Positions 53,611 through 62,078 of a DNA stretch of 64,000 bases are shown piece by piece. Source of the stretch: Betaproteobacteria bacterium GR16-43 (GTDB taxonomy: Bacteria > Pseudomonadota > Gammaproteobacteria > Burkholderiales > Usitatibacteraceae). The first letter of the stretch is position 1, and each line of letters starts with the position of its first letter. The position numbers were made by a program, and so were the translations under genes. A model generated the notes under the pieces. It had not been told where the DNA came from, did no database searches, and was given only the letters and a program-made list of their open reading frames with translations. Location: contig CP019169.1 of the NCBI GenBank assembly GCA_001953215.1, forward strand, positions 2,666,001-2,730,000, read 5' to 3'.

Positions 53611-54096
53611 CTACCGCTTCGCCAGGGTGGCGATGGCGCCGGAGGTCATGCGGACCAGGATCCACGTGGGCATCAGCGTGGCGCCGAGGCTCTCGTAGAA
53701 CTTGATGGACGGCTCGTTCCAATCCAGGACCCGCCACTCGAAGCGCCCGCACCCGCGTTCTACGGCCAGTGCCGCCAGGCGGATGAGCAGCGCCTTGCCG
53801 ATCCCCAGCCCGCGGCACTCCGGCTCGACGAAAAGATCCTCGAGGTAGAGGCCGGGCTTGCAGAGGAACGTGGAGAACGTCGTGAAGTAGAGCGCGAAGC
53901 CGACGGCACGCCCGTTGCGCTCGGCGACGAGGGCTTCGCATGCGGGCCTCGCGCCGAAGAGTGCCTCGCGCAGCATCGCCTCCGTACCCACCGCCTGGTC
54001 TTCCATCTTTTCGTAGATGGCGAGCTCGCGGATGAGGCGCAGGATTTCCTTCGTGTCGGCGGGCGTGGCGGCGCGGATCGTGCAGGACTTGTCCAT
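53611..54096 (-). CDS. GNAT-family N-acetyltransferase
   Basis: The 161-residue protein has the GNAT fold with motif A 'LEDLFVEPECRGLGIGKALL' (the acetyl-CoA pyrophosphate loop R-x-x-G-x-G/A) and motif B 'NEPSIKFYESLGA'. 'YEKMEDQAVGTEAML' near the N-terminus resembles the diamine/thialysine acetyltransferase branch, which is a guess at substrate. The ATG at 54096 shares one base with the stop of gloB (TGATG), so the two are translationally coupled. The longer upstream frame is a shadow of gloB. Confidence 0.9.
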   Translation of the reverse strand: MDKSCTIRAATPADTKEILRLIRELAIYEKMEDQAVGTEAMLREALFGARPACEALVAERNGRAVGFALYFTTFSTFLCKPGLYLEDLFVEPECRGLGIGKALLIRLAALAVERGCGRFEWRVLDWNEPSIKFYESLGATLMPTWILVRMTSGAIATLAKR

Positions 54097-54857
54097 CAAA
54101 AGGAGTTCTTCCAGGCGCGGATTTCCGCGAAGACTTCCACCGGGCCGGCGAGCGCGCGCCCCGCATGGCGTTCGGCCGAGGCGATCACTTCCGGTTCGGA
54201 GCAGCGCAGGAACGGATTGGTCGCGAGCTCGTCGGCGATCGTCATCGGCACCGTGGGTTCGCAGCGCGCTCGCTTCGCGGCATCGCGCGCCTTGCGCGCG
54301 TGCAGCTTCGCGTTGCCCGGCTCGACCGCTTCGCCGAAGCGAATGTTGGCCATCGTGTATTCGTGCGCGCAGTAGGCGAGCGTTTCGCCGGGCAATTTCG
54401 CGAGCTTGGCGAGCGAAGCTGACATCTGCGCCGGGGTGCCCTCGAAGAGCCGGCCGCAACCGCAGGCGAAGAGCGTGTCGCCCACGAACGCCACGCCTTC
54501 GCCGACGTAGGCGATGTGGCCCGCCGTATGGCCGGGGACGTCGAGGACGGAGAACTCCACGCCCAGCCCGGGGACCTTCACGCGGTCGCCTTCCCGCAGC
54601 TTCTGGGTGAGCCCGCCGATCGCCTCGCCCGCGGGCCCGAAGGCCGGACATTTCCAGTGGGCGGCGAGGGCCTTCAGGCCCCCGACATGGTCGCCGTGGT
54701 GGTGGGTGGCGAGGATGGCCGTGAGCTCCAGGCCGCGCTCGGCGAGCGCGGCCTCGATCGGCTCGGCGTCCCCCGGGTCCACGACCGCGGCTTTTCCCTC
54801 GTTTTCGAGGAGCCAGAGGTAATTGTCCTGGAAAGCGGGCACGGCATGGATGCGCAT
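54096..54857 (-). CDS. gloB: Hydroxyacylglutathione hydrolase (glyoxalase II)
   Basis: The 253-residue metallo-beta-lactamase-fold enzyme begins '[17 protein letters not shown]' and has the binuclear metal motif THHHGDH ('[13 protein letters not shown]'), the later ligands in '[14 protein letters not shown]' and '[17 protein letters not shown]', and the glutathione-binding C-terminal region ('[13 protein letters not shown]'). It hydrolyses S-D-lactoylglutathione to D-lactate and glutathione in methylglyoxal detoxification. It is divergent from the yafS-like methyltransferase, the common proteobacterial arrangement gloB/yafS-rnhA-dnaQ. Length is normal for the family. Confidence 0.97.
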   Translation of the reverse strand: MRIHAVPAFQDNYLWLLENEGKAAVVDPGDAEPIEAALAERGLELTAILATHHHGDHVGGLKALAAHWKCPAFGPAGEAIGGLTQKLREGDRVKVPGLGVEFSVLDVPGHTAGHIAYVGEGVAFVGDTLFACGCGRLFEGTPAQMSASLAKLAKLPGETLAYCAHEYTMANIRFGEAVEPGNAKLHARKARDAAKRARCEPTVPMTIADELATNPFLRCSEPEVIASAERHAGRALAGPVEVFAEIRAWKNSF

Positions 54858-54872
54858 CGTGGGGCGGAGTCT

Positions 54873-54880
54873 ATTAGAAT
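54873..54880. promoter_or_regulatory. Overlapping divergent -10 elements (gloB / methyltransferase)
   Basis: TAGAAT (54875-54880, plus) ends six bases before the methyltransferase ATG. TCTAAT on the minus strand (54873-54878) lies 15 bases before the gloB ATG. The plus-strand element would place the transcript start at or near the ATG, with no room for a Shine-Dalgarno sequence. Confidence 0.4.
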
Positions 54881-54886
54881 TAACGC

Positions 54887-55624
54887 ATGGCGACCAACAC
54901 CCTCGGCGACTGGTTCGCGACCCCGCTCGGGCAGTACCTGCTCGAGAAGGAGCGCGCGTACCTGGACGACGTGACGCCGGACATCTTCGGGTTCAACGCC
55001 CTGCAGCTGGGGTTGCCGGAATTCGACCTCCTGCGCGAAAGCCGCATCGCCAACCGCATCAAGCTGGCCCCGTGGGGCGACGTGAACGTGCGAGCCAAGT
55101 GCGACGAGCTGCCGATCGCCACGCAGTCCATCGACCTCGCCCTGTTGCCCCACGTGCTCGAGTTCGCCGAGGAGCCGCATGCGGTCCTGCGCGAAGTCGA
55201 CCGCGTGATGATGCCGGAGGGCCGCCTCATCATCATCGGCTTCAACCCGTGGAGCCTCTGGGGCCTGCGCGGCTCCGCCGGTTCCGGGCGCCACGAGCAT
55301 CCCTGGAACGGCCACTTCAATTCGCTGCTGCGCGTGAAGGATTGGCTCTCGCTGCTGGGCTTCGACGTGAATGCCGGGCGCCTGTGCTGCTACGTTCCCC
55401 CCTTCGACGGCGAGGCTTGGCGCAAGCGCTTCGCGTTCATGGAGCCCGCGGGCGACCGCTGGTGGGCCATCGGCGGCGCGGTCTACATGCTGCAAGCCGT
55501 CAAGCGCGTGCGCGGCATGCGCCTCATCACGCCCGCGTGGCAGGAGAAAGCCGCGCGCGAGAAGCCGCTCGCCGCGGCCGCCAAGCGCGACATCAAACCC
55601 GGCCACCTGAAGATCGTGAAGTAG
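54887..55624 (+). CDS. SAM-dependent methyltransferase, YafS-like
   Basis: The 245-residue protein has a class I methyltransferase core recognisable from '[52 protein letters not shown]'-type motifs (about 85-130). A classic glycine-rich motif I is not obvious. Its place between gloB and rnhA matches yafS of E. coli, a putative methyltransferase of unknown substrate. The start ATG has no Shine-Dalgarno sequence and follows a -10 element by six bases. Its stop overlaps the rnhA start (TAGTG). Confidence 0.88.
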   Translation: MATNTLGDWFATPLGQYLLEKERAYLDDVTPDIFGFNALQLGLPEFDLLRESRIANRIKLAPWGDVNVRAKCDELPIATQSIDLALLPHVLEFAEEPHAVLREVDRVMMPEGRLIIIGFNPWSLWGLRGSAGSGRHEHPWNGHFNSLLRVKDWLSLLGFDVNAGRLCCYVPPFDGEAWRKRFAFMEPAGDRWWAIGGAVYMLQAVKRVRGMRLITPAWQEKAAREKPLAAAAKRDIKPGHLKIVK

Positions 55625-56070
55625 TGAGCGAAACGAACGCGGCAAAGGCAGTCCAGGTCTATACCGACGGCGCATGCAAGGGCAATCCCGGCCCGGGAGG
55701 CTGGGGGGCCCTGCTCACCTGCAACGGCGAGGAACGCGAGATGTTCGGCGGGGAAGCCTCGACCACGAACAACCGCATGGAGATGACCGCCGTGATCGAG
55801 GCGCTGCGCGCCTTGAAGCGGCCGGCGCGCGTCGTCCTGCACACCGACTCGACCTACGTCATGAAGGGCATGACGGAGTGGATCCGCGGCTGGAAGGCGC
55901 GCGGCTGGCGCACCGCCTCGAAGGAACCGGTGAAGAACGTCGACCTCTGGAAGATCCTCGACGAGGAGGTCGCCCGGCACGAGATCGAATGGAAGTGGGT
56001 GAAGGGCCACTCGGGCCACGACGGCAACGAGCGCGCCGACGCACTCGCCAATCGCGGGGTCCCCCAGTGA
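55624..56070 (+). CDS. rnhA: Ribonuclease HI
   Basis: The GTG at 55624 overlaps the upstream TAG by one base and gives 148 residues, the normal length. The four catalytic acidic residues are present: Asp in '[14 protein letters not shown]', Glu in '[10 protein letters not shown]', Asp in 'LHTDSTYV' and Asp in 'NERADALA', plus the flexible-loop His in '[10 protein letters not shown]'. It degrades the RNA strand of RNA-DNA hybrids (primers, R-loops). It is followed by dnaQ with a four-base overlap, a conserved pairing. Confidence 0.97.
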   Translation: MSETNAAKAVQVYTDGACKGNPGPGGWGALLTCNGEEREMFGGEASTTNNRMEMTAVIEALRALKRPARVVLHTDSTYVMKGMTEWIRGWKARGWRTASKEPVKNVDLWKILDEEVARHEIEWKWVKGHSGHDGNERADALANRGVPQ

Positions 56071-56774
56071 GGCGCGTGGTCCTCGACACGGAGACCACGG
56101 GCCTGGAGCCCGGGCAGGGCCATCGCATCATCGAAGTGGCGTGCCTCGAGCTGCACGACCGGCGCCCCACCGGCCGGCATTTCCACCGCTACGTGAATCC
56201 CGAGCGCGACATCGACTTCGCCGCCACGCAGGTGCACGGCCTCACCGTCGAGCAGCTCGCCGACAAGCCGCTCTTCGCGGAGATCGCGGAGGAGCTGCTG
56301 GAGTTCGTGGCCGGCGCCGAGCTGCTGATCCACAACGCGCCGTTCGACGTCGCGTTCCTCGACGCGGAACTGGGCCGCCTCGGCAAGCCCAAGCTGGAGA
56401 GCGCCTGCAGCGTGGTCGATACGCTGGCGATGGCGCGCGAGCTGCATCCCGGCAAGCGCAATTCGCTCGATGCGCTCTGCGAACGCTATGGCGTGGACAA
56501 CTCCCGCCGCACGCTCCACGGCGCGTTGCTCGATACGCAACTGCTCGCCGAAGTGTGGCTCGGCCTCACGCGCGGCCAGGACGCGCTCGACATCACGGAC
56601 AACGTCGCGCGCACCATCGCGGGGCCGGTGGCGATGGAGCGTCCCGCGCACCTGCTCGTGCGCCGCGCCACCGAGGCGGAGCTGCAGGCCCACGCGGCCA
56701 TGTGCGCGCGCCTCGCGAAGGAAGCGGGCGGGCGCTGCCTCTGGTTCGACCCGGTCGCGGCGGCGGCGGACTGA
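56067..56774 (+). CDS. dnaQ: DNA polymerase III epsilon subunit (3'-5' proofreading exonuclease)
   Basis: The GTG at 56067 (GTGA overlap with the rnhA stop) gives 235 residues. DEDDh exonuclease motifs are present: '[11 protein letters not shown]' (Exo I), '[17 protein letters not shown]' (Exo II) and '[17 protein letters not shown]' (Exo III with the catalytic His). The C-terminal segment after about residue 185 would bind the alpha subunit. It proofreads replication as part of the polymerase III core. Confidence 0.96.
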   Translation: MRRVVLDTETTGLEPGQGHRIIEVACLELHDRRPTGRHFHRYVNPERDIDFAATQVHGLTVEQLADKPLFAEIAEELLEFVAGAELLIHNAPFDVAFLDAELGRLGKPKLESACSVVDTLAMARELHPGKRNSLDALCERYGVDNSRRTLHGALLDTQLLAEVWLGLTRGQDALDITDNVARTIAGPVAMERPAHLLVRRATEAELQAHAAMCARLAKEAGGRCLWFDPVAAAAD

Positions 56775-56776
56775 AC

Positions 56777-58495
56777 ATGGCCAAGACCGAAGACACCCAT
56801 CACCAGCCGGAGGCGCGAAGCCGGCTCACGGGGCGTCTCTTCGGGCTCGGGCTCATCCCGATCGCGGTGTTCTCCGCGGTGTTCGTGTTCATGCGCGCCG
56901 CGCTCGGCAGCACCAGCAACAATGCGCTGGCCTGGACGTTGCTGGTCGCGCTGCTGGCGAGCATCGGAGCCATGTTCGCGCTGGCGTTCCTCGCGGCCCG
57001 CACGGTCGTGGGCGAGGTCGAGGCCGTCGGCTCCGCGGTGCGCCACGTCGCGGGTGGCGGCGAGGTGCCGCGCTTGCCGGAGCTCACGCCCCCCCTCGAG
57101 GGCATGAAGCAGGAGGTGCTGAAGCTCGCGAAGGACTTCGCGCAGCAACAGGGCCGGCTGCAGGAGCGGCTCGACACCGCCCGCCAGCAGATCTTCTTCC
57201 TCACCAACCACGATCCGCTCACCGGCCTCGCGAACCGCAAGACGCTCGAGGAGCGCCTGGAGACGGTGCTGGTCTCGGCGCGCGAGCAGGGTGCCACGCA
57301 CGCGCTGCTCTACCTCGACGTCGATTTCTTCCACCGCATCAACGATTCCTTCGGCCACCTCGCGGGGGACGAATTGCTGCGCGGCATCGCGCCCGTCCTC
57401 AAGGGGCAGTTGCGCGACAGCGAGATGCTCACGCGCATCGGCGGCGACGAATTCGCGGTGCTGCTGGAGAACGTGAGCGCGCAGTACGCCACCGAGGTCG
57501 CCACGAAGCTGCGCGATGCCGTGCAGTCCTGGCAGTTCGAGTGGGACAGCAAGGCCTTCCAGGTCGGCGTCTCCGTGGGCGTGGTCGCGATCACGCGCAT
57601 CACCCCGGGCCTCGCCGCCGTGATGAGCGAGGCCGACACCGCGTGCTTCACCGCGAAGGAGCAGGGCCGCAACCGCGTCTTCGCCTTCCACGACGCCGGG
57701 GCCTCGCAGTACATGCGGCACACGAGCCGCGGGTGGCTGAAGCGCATCAACGACGCGCTGGCCGAGGGTGCGTTCACGCTCCTCTACCAGCCCATCCTCC
57801 CGATCGACCCGGCGCAGCGCACCGGCGTGCGTCGCGTCGAGGCGCTGCTGCGCATGAGCGACACCGGCGGGGAGCTGATCCTGCCCATGTCGTTCATCCC
57901 GGTGGCCGAGCGCTACGACCTCATGCGCACCATCGACCGCTGGGTCATCGAGCGCGCGTTCTCCGACTACAAGCGGCTGTCGAAGAAGCGCGACGATCCG
58001 TCCCCGGCCGAGTTCTCGATCAACCTCTCGGGCCACACGCTCTCCAGCGCCGATTTCTCCGGCTTCCTGCAGGAGAAGTTCGCGCAGTACGGCGTGCCGC
58101 CCCAGTCGCTGTTCCTGGAGATCACGGAGACCGCGGCCATCGCCAGCGTGGAACGCGCCCGGACCCTCATCGAGCAGCTTCGGGCCGTGGGCGTGCGCTT
58201 CTACCTCGACGACTTCGGCTCGGGCCTGTCGTCCTTCAACTACCTCAAGCATTTCCCGGTCGACGGCATCAAGATCGACGGCCTGTTCGTGAAGGGCGTG
58301 GCGAAGAACTACCTCGACTACGCGCTCGTGGAATCGATCCAGAAGATCGCCACCAGCCTGGGCCTGCAGACGGTCGCCGAGTACGTGGAGACGGAGGAGA
58401 TCGCGAGGAAGCTGGTCCAGATCGGCGTGCCGCTGGGGCAGGGCTTCCACCTCTCGCCGCCGCGCCCCTGGGAGGCGCTGTTCGACGCCCCCTAG
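56777..58495 (+). CDS. Membrane GGDEF/EAL cyclic-di-GMP enzyme
   Basis: The ATG at 56777 lies two bases after the dnaQ stop; 572 residues. Two membrane helices (about 20-75) precede a GGDEF domain (about 145-310) with intact 'RIGGDEF' and an EAL domain (about 325-570) with 'VEALLR', 'EITE' and 'YLDDFGSG'. Both active sites look complete, so it could make or break cyclic-di-GMP; which activity dominates cannot be read from sequence. The inhibitory I-site RxxD is altered to R-D-S-E. There is no periplasmic sensor domain beyond a very short loop. Confidence 0.93.
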   Translation: MAKTEDTHHQPEARSRLTGRLFGLGLIPIAVFSAVFVFMRAALGSTSNNALAWTLLVALLASIGAMFALAFLAARTVVGEVEAVGSAVRHVAGGGEVPRLPELTPPLEGMKQEVLKLAKDFAQQQGRLQERLDTARQQIFFLTNHDPLTGLANRKTLEERLETVLVSAREQGATHALLYLDVDFFHRINDSFGHLAGDELLRGIAPVLKGQLRDSEMLTRIGGDEFAVLLENVSAQYATEVATKLRDAVQSWQFEWDSKAFQVGVSVGVVAITRITPGLAAVMSEADTACFTAKEQGRNRVFAFHDAGASQYMRHTSRGWLKRINDALAEGAFTLLYQPILPIDPAQRTGVRRVEALLRMSDTGGELILPMSFIPVAERYDLMRTIDRWVIERAFSDYKRLSKKRDDPSPAEFSINLSGHTLSSADFSGFLQEKFAQYGVPPQSLFLEITETAAIASVERARTLIEQLRAVGVRFYLDDFGSGLSSFNYLKHFPVDGIKIDGLFVKGVAKNYLDYALVESIQKIATSLGLQTVAEYVETEEIARKLVQIGVPLGQGFHLSPPRPWEALFDAP

Positions 58496-58502
58496 TCGCT
58501 GC

Positions 58503-58508
58503 TATAAT
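58503..58508 (+). promoter_or_regulatory. Consensus -10 element (TATAAT) of the cytochrome c pair
   Basis: A perfect TATAAT ends nine bases before the ATG at 58518. The -35 region is poor. The transcript would begin within about three bases of the ATG and there is no Shine-Dalgarno sequence, so the mRNA may be essentially leaderless. Confidence 0.5.
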
Positions 58509-58517
58509 TCGCCCGCC

Positions 58518-58868
58518 ATGAAATACAAAATCCTCATTGCCGCCACCGCCTCGATCCTGGCGTTCGGCGCACAAGCCGCGGGCGACCCCGCATCCGGCCA
58601 GAAGAAGAATTTCCAGTGCCAGGGTTGCCACGGCATCCCGGGCTGGAAGACCGCCTTCCCGGAGGTCTACCCGGTGCCCAAGCTGGGCGGCCAGCACTCG
58701 CAATACATCGTTTCCGCGCTGAAGGCCTACAAGTCGGGCGAGCGGGACCACGCCTCGATGCGCGCCATCGCCGCGGACATGTCCGAGAAGGACATGGAAG
58801 ACATCGCCGCCTACTACGGCGCGGTTTCCAAGGCGGCCGCGCCCCAGGCCGCTGCTGCGAAGAAATGA
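58518..58868 (+). CDS. Small periplasmic class I cytochrome c (first of a pair)
   Basis: The 116-residue protein has a signal peptide ('MKYKILIAATASILAFGAQA'), one haem-binding CxxCH ('CQGCHG') and a later Met region ('MRAIAADMSEKDMEDIAAYY') that would give the axial ligand. It resembles c553/c4-type electron carriers. A Lys/Ala-rich tail ends the protein. Its TGA overlaps the ATG of the next cytochrome gene (ATGA). Likely role: periplasmic electron transfer to a terminal oxidase; no oxidase is nearby. Confidence 0.93.
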   Translation: MKYKILIAATASILAFGAQAAGDPASGQKKNFQCQGCHGIPGWKTAFPEVYPVPKLGGQHSQYIVSALKAYKSGERDHASMRAIAADMSEKDMEDIAAYYGAVSKAAAPQAAAAKK

Positions 58869-59197
58869 GCATCGCCATGAACCTGAAGACCCTCCTCGCC
58901 GCCGCCCTGCTCGCCACCGCGGCCCCGGCCTTCGCCGCCGGCGATGCCGAAGCCGGCAAGAAGAAGTCCGAACCCTGCAAGGCCTGCCACGGCGAAAACG
59001 GCCTGAGCGCCACGGGCGATTTCCCGATCCTCGCCGGCCAGCACAAGGACTACCTCATCCACGTCCTGGGCCACTACAAGAACGGCAAGCGCAAGAACCC
59101 GATCATGACGGGGCAGGTCGCGAACCTCTCGACCCGCGACATCCAGGACCTCGCCGCGTACTACTCGGGCCTCAAGGGTCTCGACGTCAAGTACTGA
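58865..59197 (+). CDS. Small periplasmic class I cytochrome c (second of a pair)
   Basis: The ATG at 58865 overlaps the previous stop and gives 110 residues; the ATG at 58877 ('MNLKTLLAAALLATAAPAFA') is equally plausible and makes a neater signal peptide. One haem motif 'CKACHG' and the distal 'MTGQVANLSTRDIQDLAAYYSG' are present. The protein is a paralogue of the preceding one with a shorter tail. A rho-independent terminator follows at 59247. Confidence 0.93.
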   Translation: MSIAMNLKTLLAAALLATAAPAFAAGDAEAGKKKSEPCKACHGENGLSATGDFPILAGQHKDYLIHVLGHYKNGKRKNPIMTGQVANLSTRDIQDLAAYYSGLKGLDVKY

Positions 59198-59218
59198 GCG
59201 AACGCGCCCTCGCGATTC

Positions 59219-59243
59219 GTCATTCCCGCGAAGGCGGGAATCC
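59219..59243 (+). repeat. REP-like palindromic repeat, GGATTCCCGC family (second copy)
   Basis: GTCATTCCCGC and GCGGGAATCC flank the four-base centre GAAG. It is the reverse orientation of the element at 10006-10030. It lies 22 bases after the cytochrome stop and directly before a terminator. Confidence 0.7.
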
Positions 59244-59246
59244 AAG

Positions 59247-59276
59247 AAGCCCGGCCTTGCGCCGGGCTTTTTGTTT
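59247..59276 (+). terminator. Rho-independent terminator of the cytochrome c genes
   Basis: The arms AAGCCCGGC (59247-59255) and GCCGGGCTT (59261-59269) pair around CTTGC and are followed by TTTTGTTT. It is correctly placed 50 bases after the stop codon. Confidence 0.88.
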
Positions 59277-59310
59277 GGGGCCACTGCGTGGCACTACGGC
59301 AAAAGGCGCT

Positions 59311-59437
59311 CTCCGCAGATAAACGCGGATAAACGCCGATGATTTCCTCAAGAAAACAGAAAGGACTTGGGTTTTAACCCAGGCTTCCGTTCTTGCTGGA
59401 GGGATTCATCGGCGTTTATCCGCGTTTATCTGCGGAG
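59311..59437. repeat. 32-bp perfect inverted repeat with 63-bp spacer
   Basis: Bases 59311-59342 and 59406-59437 are exact reverse complements. Each arm contains the internal short repeat GATAAACGC / GATAAACGCC. The arms are AT-richer than their surroundings and do not code. It lies in the 266-bp gap between convergent genes (second cytochrome and DUF1841). Similar CGCAGATAAACGC-type arms are common dispersed elements in environmental bacteria; mobility is not shown here. Confidence 0.8.
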
Positions 59438-59463
59438 GGAGCCTTTCGCCTTTCCCTAGTCTT

Positions 59464-59886
59464 CTAGCGCCGCCGAAGGCATTCGAGGTAGGCCTCGTTG
59501 TTGAACGGCACGGCGTTCTTTTGCGCCTGCCAGACCTGCTCCACGAGGCAATCCATCACGGCGTGGCGAGCATCCATCGCGTTGCCCAGCTTCGATTGGA
59601 GCGCCTGCACGATCGCGCGGATGCCGGGCGGCTGGTCGATGGACAACTGCTCTTCGATCGCCAGGTGCACCGAGAGGTGCAGGAAGGGATTGGTCTCTCC
59701 GCCCTCGGGCGTCCACTCGCGCTCGCGGTAGCGCTCCGGGTCGGACAGGACGCCGTGGTATTCCGGGTGGGTGTGGACCACGTCCAGCGCCATGGCCTCC
59801 AGCGGCGTGAGCGGCGTGCCGGCGCGGGACTTCTCCCAGATCGCGAAGAAGAACTCGCGAACCTCGTTACGCGTCGGGTTGAACAC
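59464..59886 (-). CDS. DUF1841 family protein
   Basis: The 140-residue cytosolic protein starts at GTG 59886 ('[19 protein letters not shown]') and overlaps the 3' end of nth by 20 bases. It contains the family signature 'HPEYHGVLSDPERYREREWTPEGGETNPFLHLSVHLAIEEQLSIDQP'-type region, rich in His and acidic residues. DUF1841 proteins are mostly betaproteobacterial and of unknown function; linkage to nth is conserved. No function is assigned. Confidence 0.9.
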   Translation of the reverse strand: MFNPTRNEVREFFFAIWEKSRAGTPLTPLEAMALDVVHTHPEYHGVLSDPERYREREWTPEGGETNPFLHLSVHLAIEEQLSIDQPPGIRAIVQALQSKLGNAMDARHAVMDCLVEQVWQAQKNAVPFNNEAYLECLRRR

Positions 59887-60520
59887 GGTATTTCTTCTTG
59901 TCGGGGAAGGCGCAGAGGTCGTAGACCGGGCACTTGTAGCAGAGGGGCTTGCGCGCAATGCACGTATAGCGGCCGTGGAGGATCAGCCAGTGGTGCGCGT
60001 GCAGGCGAAACTCCTTCGGAACCACTTTCTCGAGCTGCAGTTCGACCGCGAGCGGATCCTTGCCCGGTGCCAGGCCCGTCCGGTTGCACACGCGGAAGAT
60101 GTGCGTGTCGACGGCCATCGTCTCCTCGCCGAACGCGACGTTCAGCACCACGTTCGCGGTCTTGCGGCCGACGCCCGGCAGCGCCTCGAGTTCCTCGCGC
60201 GTGCGGGGGACTTCGCCGCCGTGCTTCTCCAGCAGCAGCTTCGAGAGCGCGATCACGTTCTTCGCCTTGGTGCGGAAGAGGCCGATGGTCTTGATGTACT
60301 CCGTCAACTTCGCCTCGCCCAGCGCGGCGAGGGCCTGCGGCGTGTTGGCGACGGGATAGAGCTTCTGCGTGGCGAGGTTCACGCTCTTGTCGGTGGCCTG
60401 CGCGGAGAGCACGACGGCCACGAGCAACTCGAACGGCGTGGCGTGCTCGAGCTCGCTCTTCGGCTCGGGCATCGCCTCGCGCAGGCGGCTGAAGAACTCG
60501 ATGCGCTTGGCAGGGGTCAT
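59867..60520 (-). CDS. nth: Endonuclease III (DNA glycosylase/AP lyase)
   Basis: The 217-residue protein has the helix-hairpin-helix '[16 protein letters not shown]' with catalytic Lys, the catalytic Asp in 'AVDTHIFRV', and the C-terminal 4Fe-4S cluster motif C-x6-C-x2-C-x5-C ('[17 protein letters not shown]'). It removes oxidised pyrimidines and nicks the abasic site. ATG 60520 overlaps the rsxB stop by four bases (ATGA). Confidence 0.97.
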   Translation of the reverse strand: MTPAKRIEFFSRLREAMPEPKSELEHATPFELLVAVVLSAQATDKSVNLATQKLYPVANTPQALAALGEAKLTEYIKTIGLFRTKAKNVIALSKLLLEKHGGEVPRTREELEALPGVGRKTANVVLNVAFGEETMAVDTHIFRVCNRTGLAPGKDPLAVELQLEKVVPKEFRLHAHHWLILHGRYTCIARKPLCYKCPVYDLCAFPDKKKYRVQPDA

Positions 60521-61032
60521 TCGAGGGCGGCCATTTTCTCGGACCGCTCGCGCGCATCGCGCGCGATCCGCACGTTGTGGAATTCGAAGCGCGCGCGCGA
60601 AAGGTCCGCATCGGGCAGCGCGGGCACGGGCTCGAGCACGATGCAATCCACCGGGCAGGGCGGGATGCACAACTCGCAACCCGTGCACCAGCTCGCGATC
60701 ACGGTGTGCATGAGCTTCGACGCGCCGAGGATCGCGTCCACCGGGCACGCCTGGATGCACTTCGTGCAGCCGATGCAATCCGCCTCCACGATCACCGCGA
60801 CCTGCGGCGGCCGATAGGCGCCGTTCGCCGGATTGAGTGGCTTGGTCTCGCGGCCGAGCAGGCGCGCGAGGCGGGTCACGCCGTCGTCGCCCCCCGGCGG
60901 GCACTGGTCGATGTCGGCCACGCCCGAGGCGATCGCATCCGCATACGGGCGGCATCCGGTGAACCCGCACTTCGTGCATTGCGTTTGCGGCAACAGCGCG
61001 TCGATGCGCACCGCGAGGTCCTGGAGGCTCAC
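60517..61032 (-). CDS. rsxB: RsxB/RnfB-type iron-sulfur electron transfer protein
   Basis: The GTG at 61032 (GTGA overlap with the ald stop) gives 171 residues. An N-terminal Fe-S domain has '[18 protein letters not shown]...QCPPGG'. Two ferredoxin 4Fe-4S motifs follow: '[16 protein letters not shown]' and '[16 protein letters not shown]'. There is no N-terminal membrane anchor and no other rnf/rsx genes are present, as is usual for the betaproteobacterial stand-alone rsxB next to nth. It may supply electrons for cluster-containing enzymes such as Nth; that link is inferred from gene order. Confidence 0.92.
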   Translation of the reverse strand: MSLQDLAVRIDALLPQTQCTKCGFTGCRPYADAIASGVADIDQCPPGGDDGVTRLARLLGRETKPLNPANGAYRPPQVAVIVEADCIGCTKCIQACPVDAILGASKLMHTVIASWCTGCELCIPPCPVDCIVLEPVPALPDADLSRARFEFHNVRIARDARERSEKMAALE

Positions 61033-62078
61033 GAGAGGGTCCCGAGGGGCAGCTTCGCTTCGCGGGCCAACCCGGCATCGACCACGTGGCCTTTCCACAG
61101 GAGCACGCCCGCGCGAAGGCCCGGATCTTCGGCGACGGCGCCCGGAACGCCGATCGCGGCCATGCGGCGCACATAGGGCAGCGCCGCGCGCGAGAGCGCC
61201 TGCGTCGCTTCCCGCGGCACGGCGGCCGGCATGTTGCCCACGGCGTAGTGCACGACGCCTTCCTCGACGAACGTCGGCGCTTCGTGCGTGGTGCGGCGCG
61301 AGGTCTCGGCGATGCCGCCTTCCTCGATGCAGACGTCCACCAGGACGGCTCCGGTCTTCATGCGCGAGAGCAGCGACCGCGGCACCAGCTTCGGCGTCGG
61401 CGCTCCCGCCGCGAAGACCGCGCCGATGAGGGCATCGGCGCCGACGGCGTGTTGCGCGATCGATTCGGGTGTCGCGGCCCCGGTGGCGATGCCGTCGCCG
61501 AACGCCCCGCGCAGCGACGCATGCGCGGACTCGTTGCGGCACAGCACCGTGACCCGCAGGTCGTGGTCGAGCGCCGCTTCGATGGCCGCCCGGCCGACGT
61601 GGCCGGCGCCGATCACGAGCACGCGTTGCACGTCGCGGCCGTGGGCGAGTGCGGCGTCGATGGCGAGCTGTCCGGCGAGGCGCGACATCGGTGCCAGGAT
61701 CGGGAAACGGCCGTGCTCGTCGCGGACCATTTCGTACGCGATGACCGTCAAGCCGGCCGCGGCGAGGGCTTGCACGGACGCGGGCGCGCCCACGAGATGC
61801 TGGAAGGAGAAGAGGGCGGTGCCTCGCGGCACGCCGTCGCATTCGCCGTCCTGGAGTTCCTTCACCTTGACCACGAGGTCGCAGGACCACGCGCCCGCGC
61901 GATCGACGATGATCGCGCCCGCGCGTTCGTAGTCGTTGTCCGTGGCGCCGATGCCCGCGCCGGCACCGGCTTCGACGCGCACCGCGATCCCGTCGCGCCG
62001 CAGGGCCGCGACCGCCTCGGGGTCGAGCCCGGCGCGGCGCTCGCCCGGCTTCACCTCGCGCGGGACGCCGACCCTCAT
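61029..62078 (-). CDS. ald: Alanine dehydrogenase
   Basis: The 349-residue protein has the AlaDH/PNT N-terminal domain ('[18 protein letters not shown]', '[12 protein letters not shown]'), a Rossmann NAD-binding motif '[13 protein letters not shown]', and the diagnostic C-terminal stretch '[14 protein letters not shown]' plus '[16 protein letters not shown]'. It interconverts L-alanine with pyruvate, ammonia and NADH. It is slightly shorter than most alanine dehydrogenases (about 370). It overlaps both pyrD and rsxB by four bases. Confidence 0.92.
   Translation of the reverse strand: MRVGVPREVKPGERRAGLDPEAVAALRRDGIAVRVEAGAGAGIGATDNDYERAGAIIVDRAGAWSCDLVVKVKELQDGECDGVPRGTALFSFQHLVGAPASVQALAAAGLTVIAYEMVRDEHGRFPILAPMSRLAGQLAIDAALAHGRDVQRVLVIGAGHVGRAAIEAALDHDLRVTVLCRNESAHASLRGAFGDGIATGAATPESIAQHAVGADALIGAVFAAGAPTPKLVPRSLLSRMKTGAVLVDVCIEEGGIAETSRRTTHEAPTFVEEGVVHYAVGNMPAAVPREATQALSRAALPYVRRMAAIGVPGAVAEDPGLRAGVLLWKGHVVDAGLAREAKLPLGTLS

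Noticed and set aside
59311-59437. Insertion sequence or MITE
   Set aside because: The repeat is palindromic but there is no transposase and no target-site duplication that I could identify; it is kept only as an inverted repeat.
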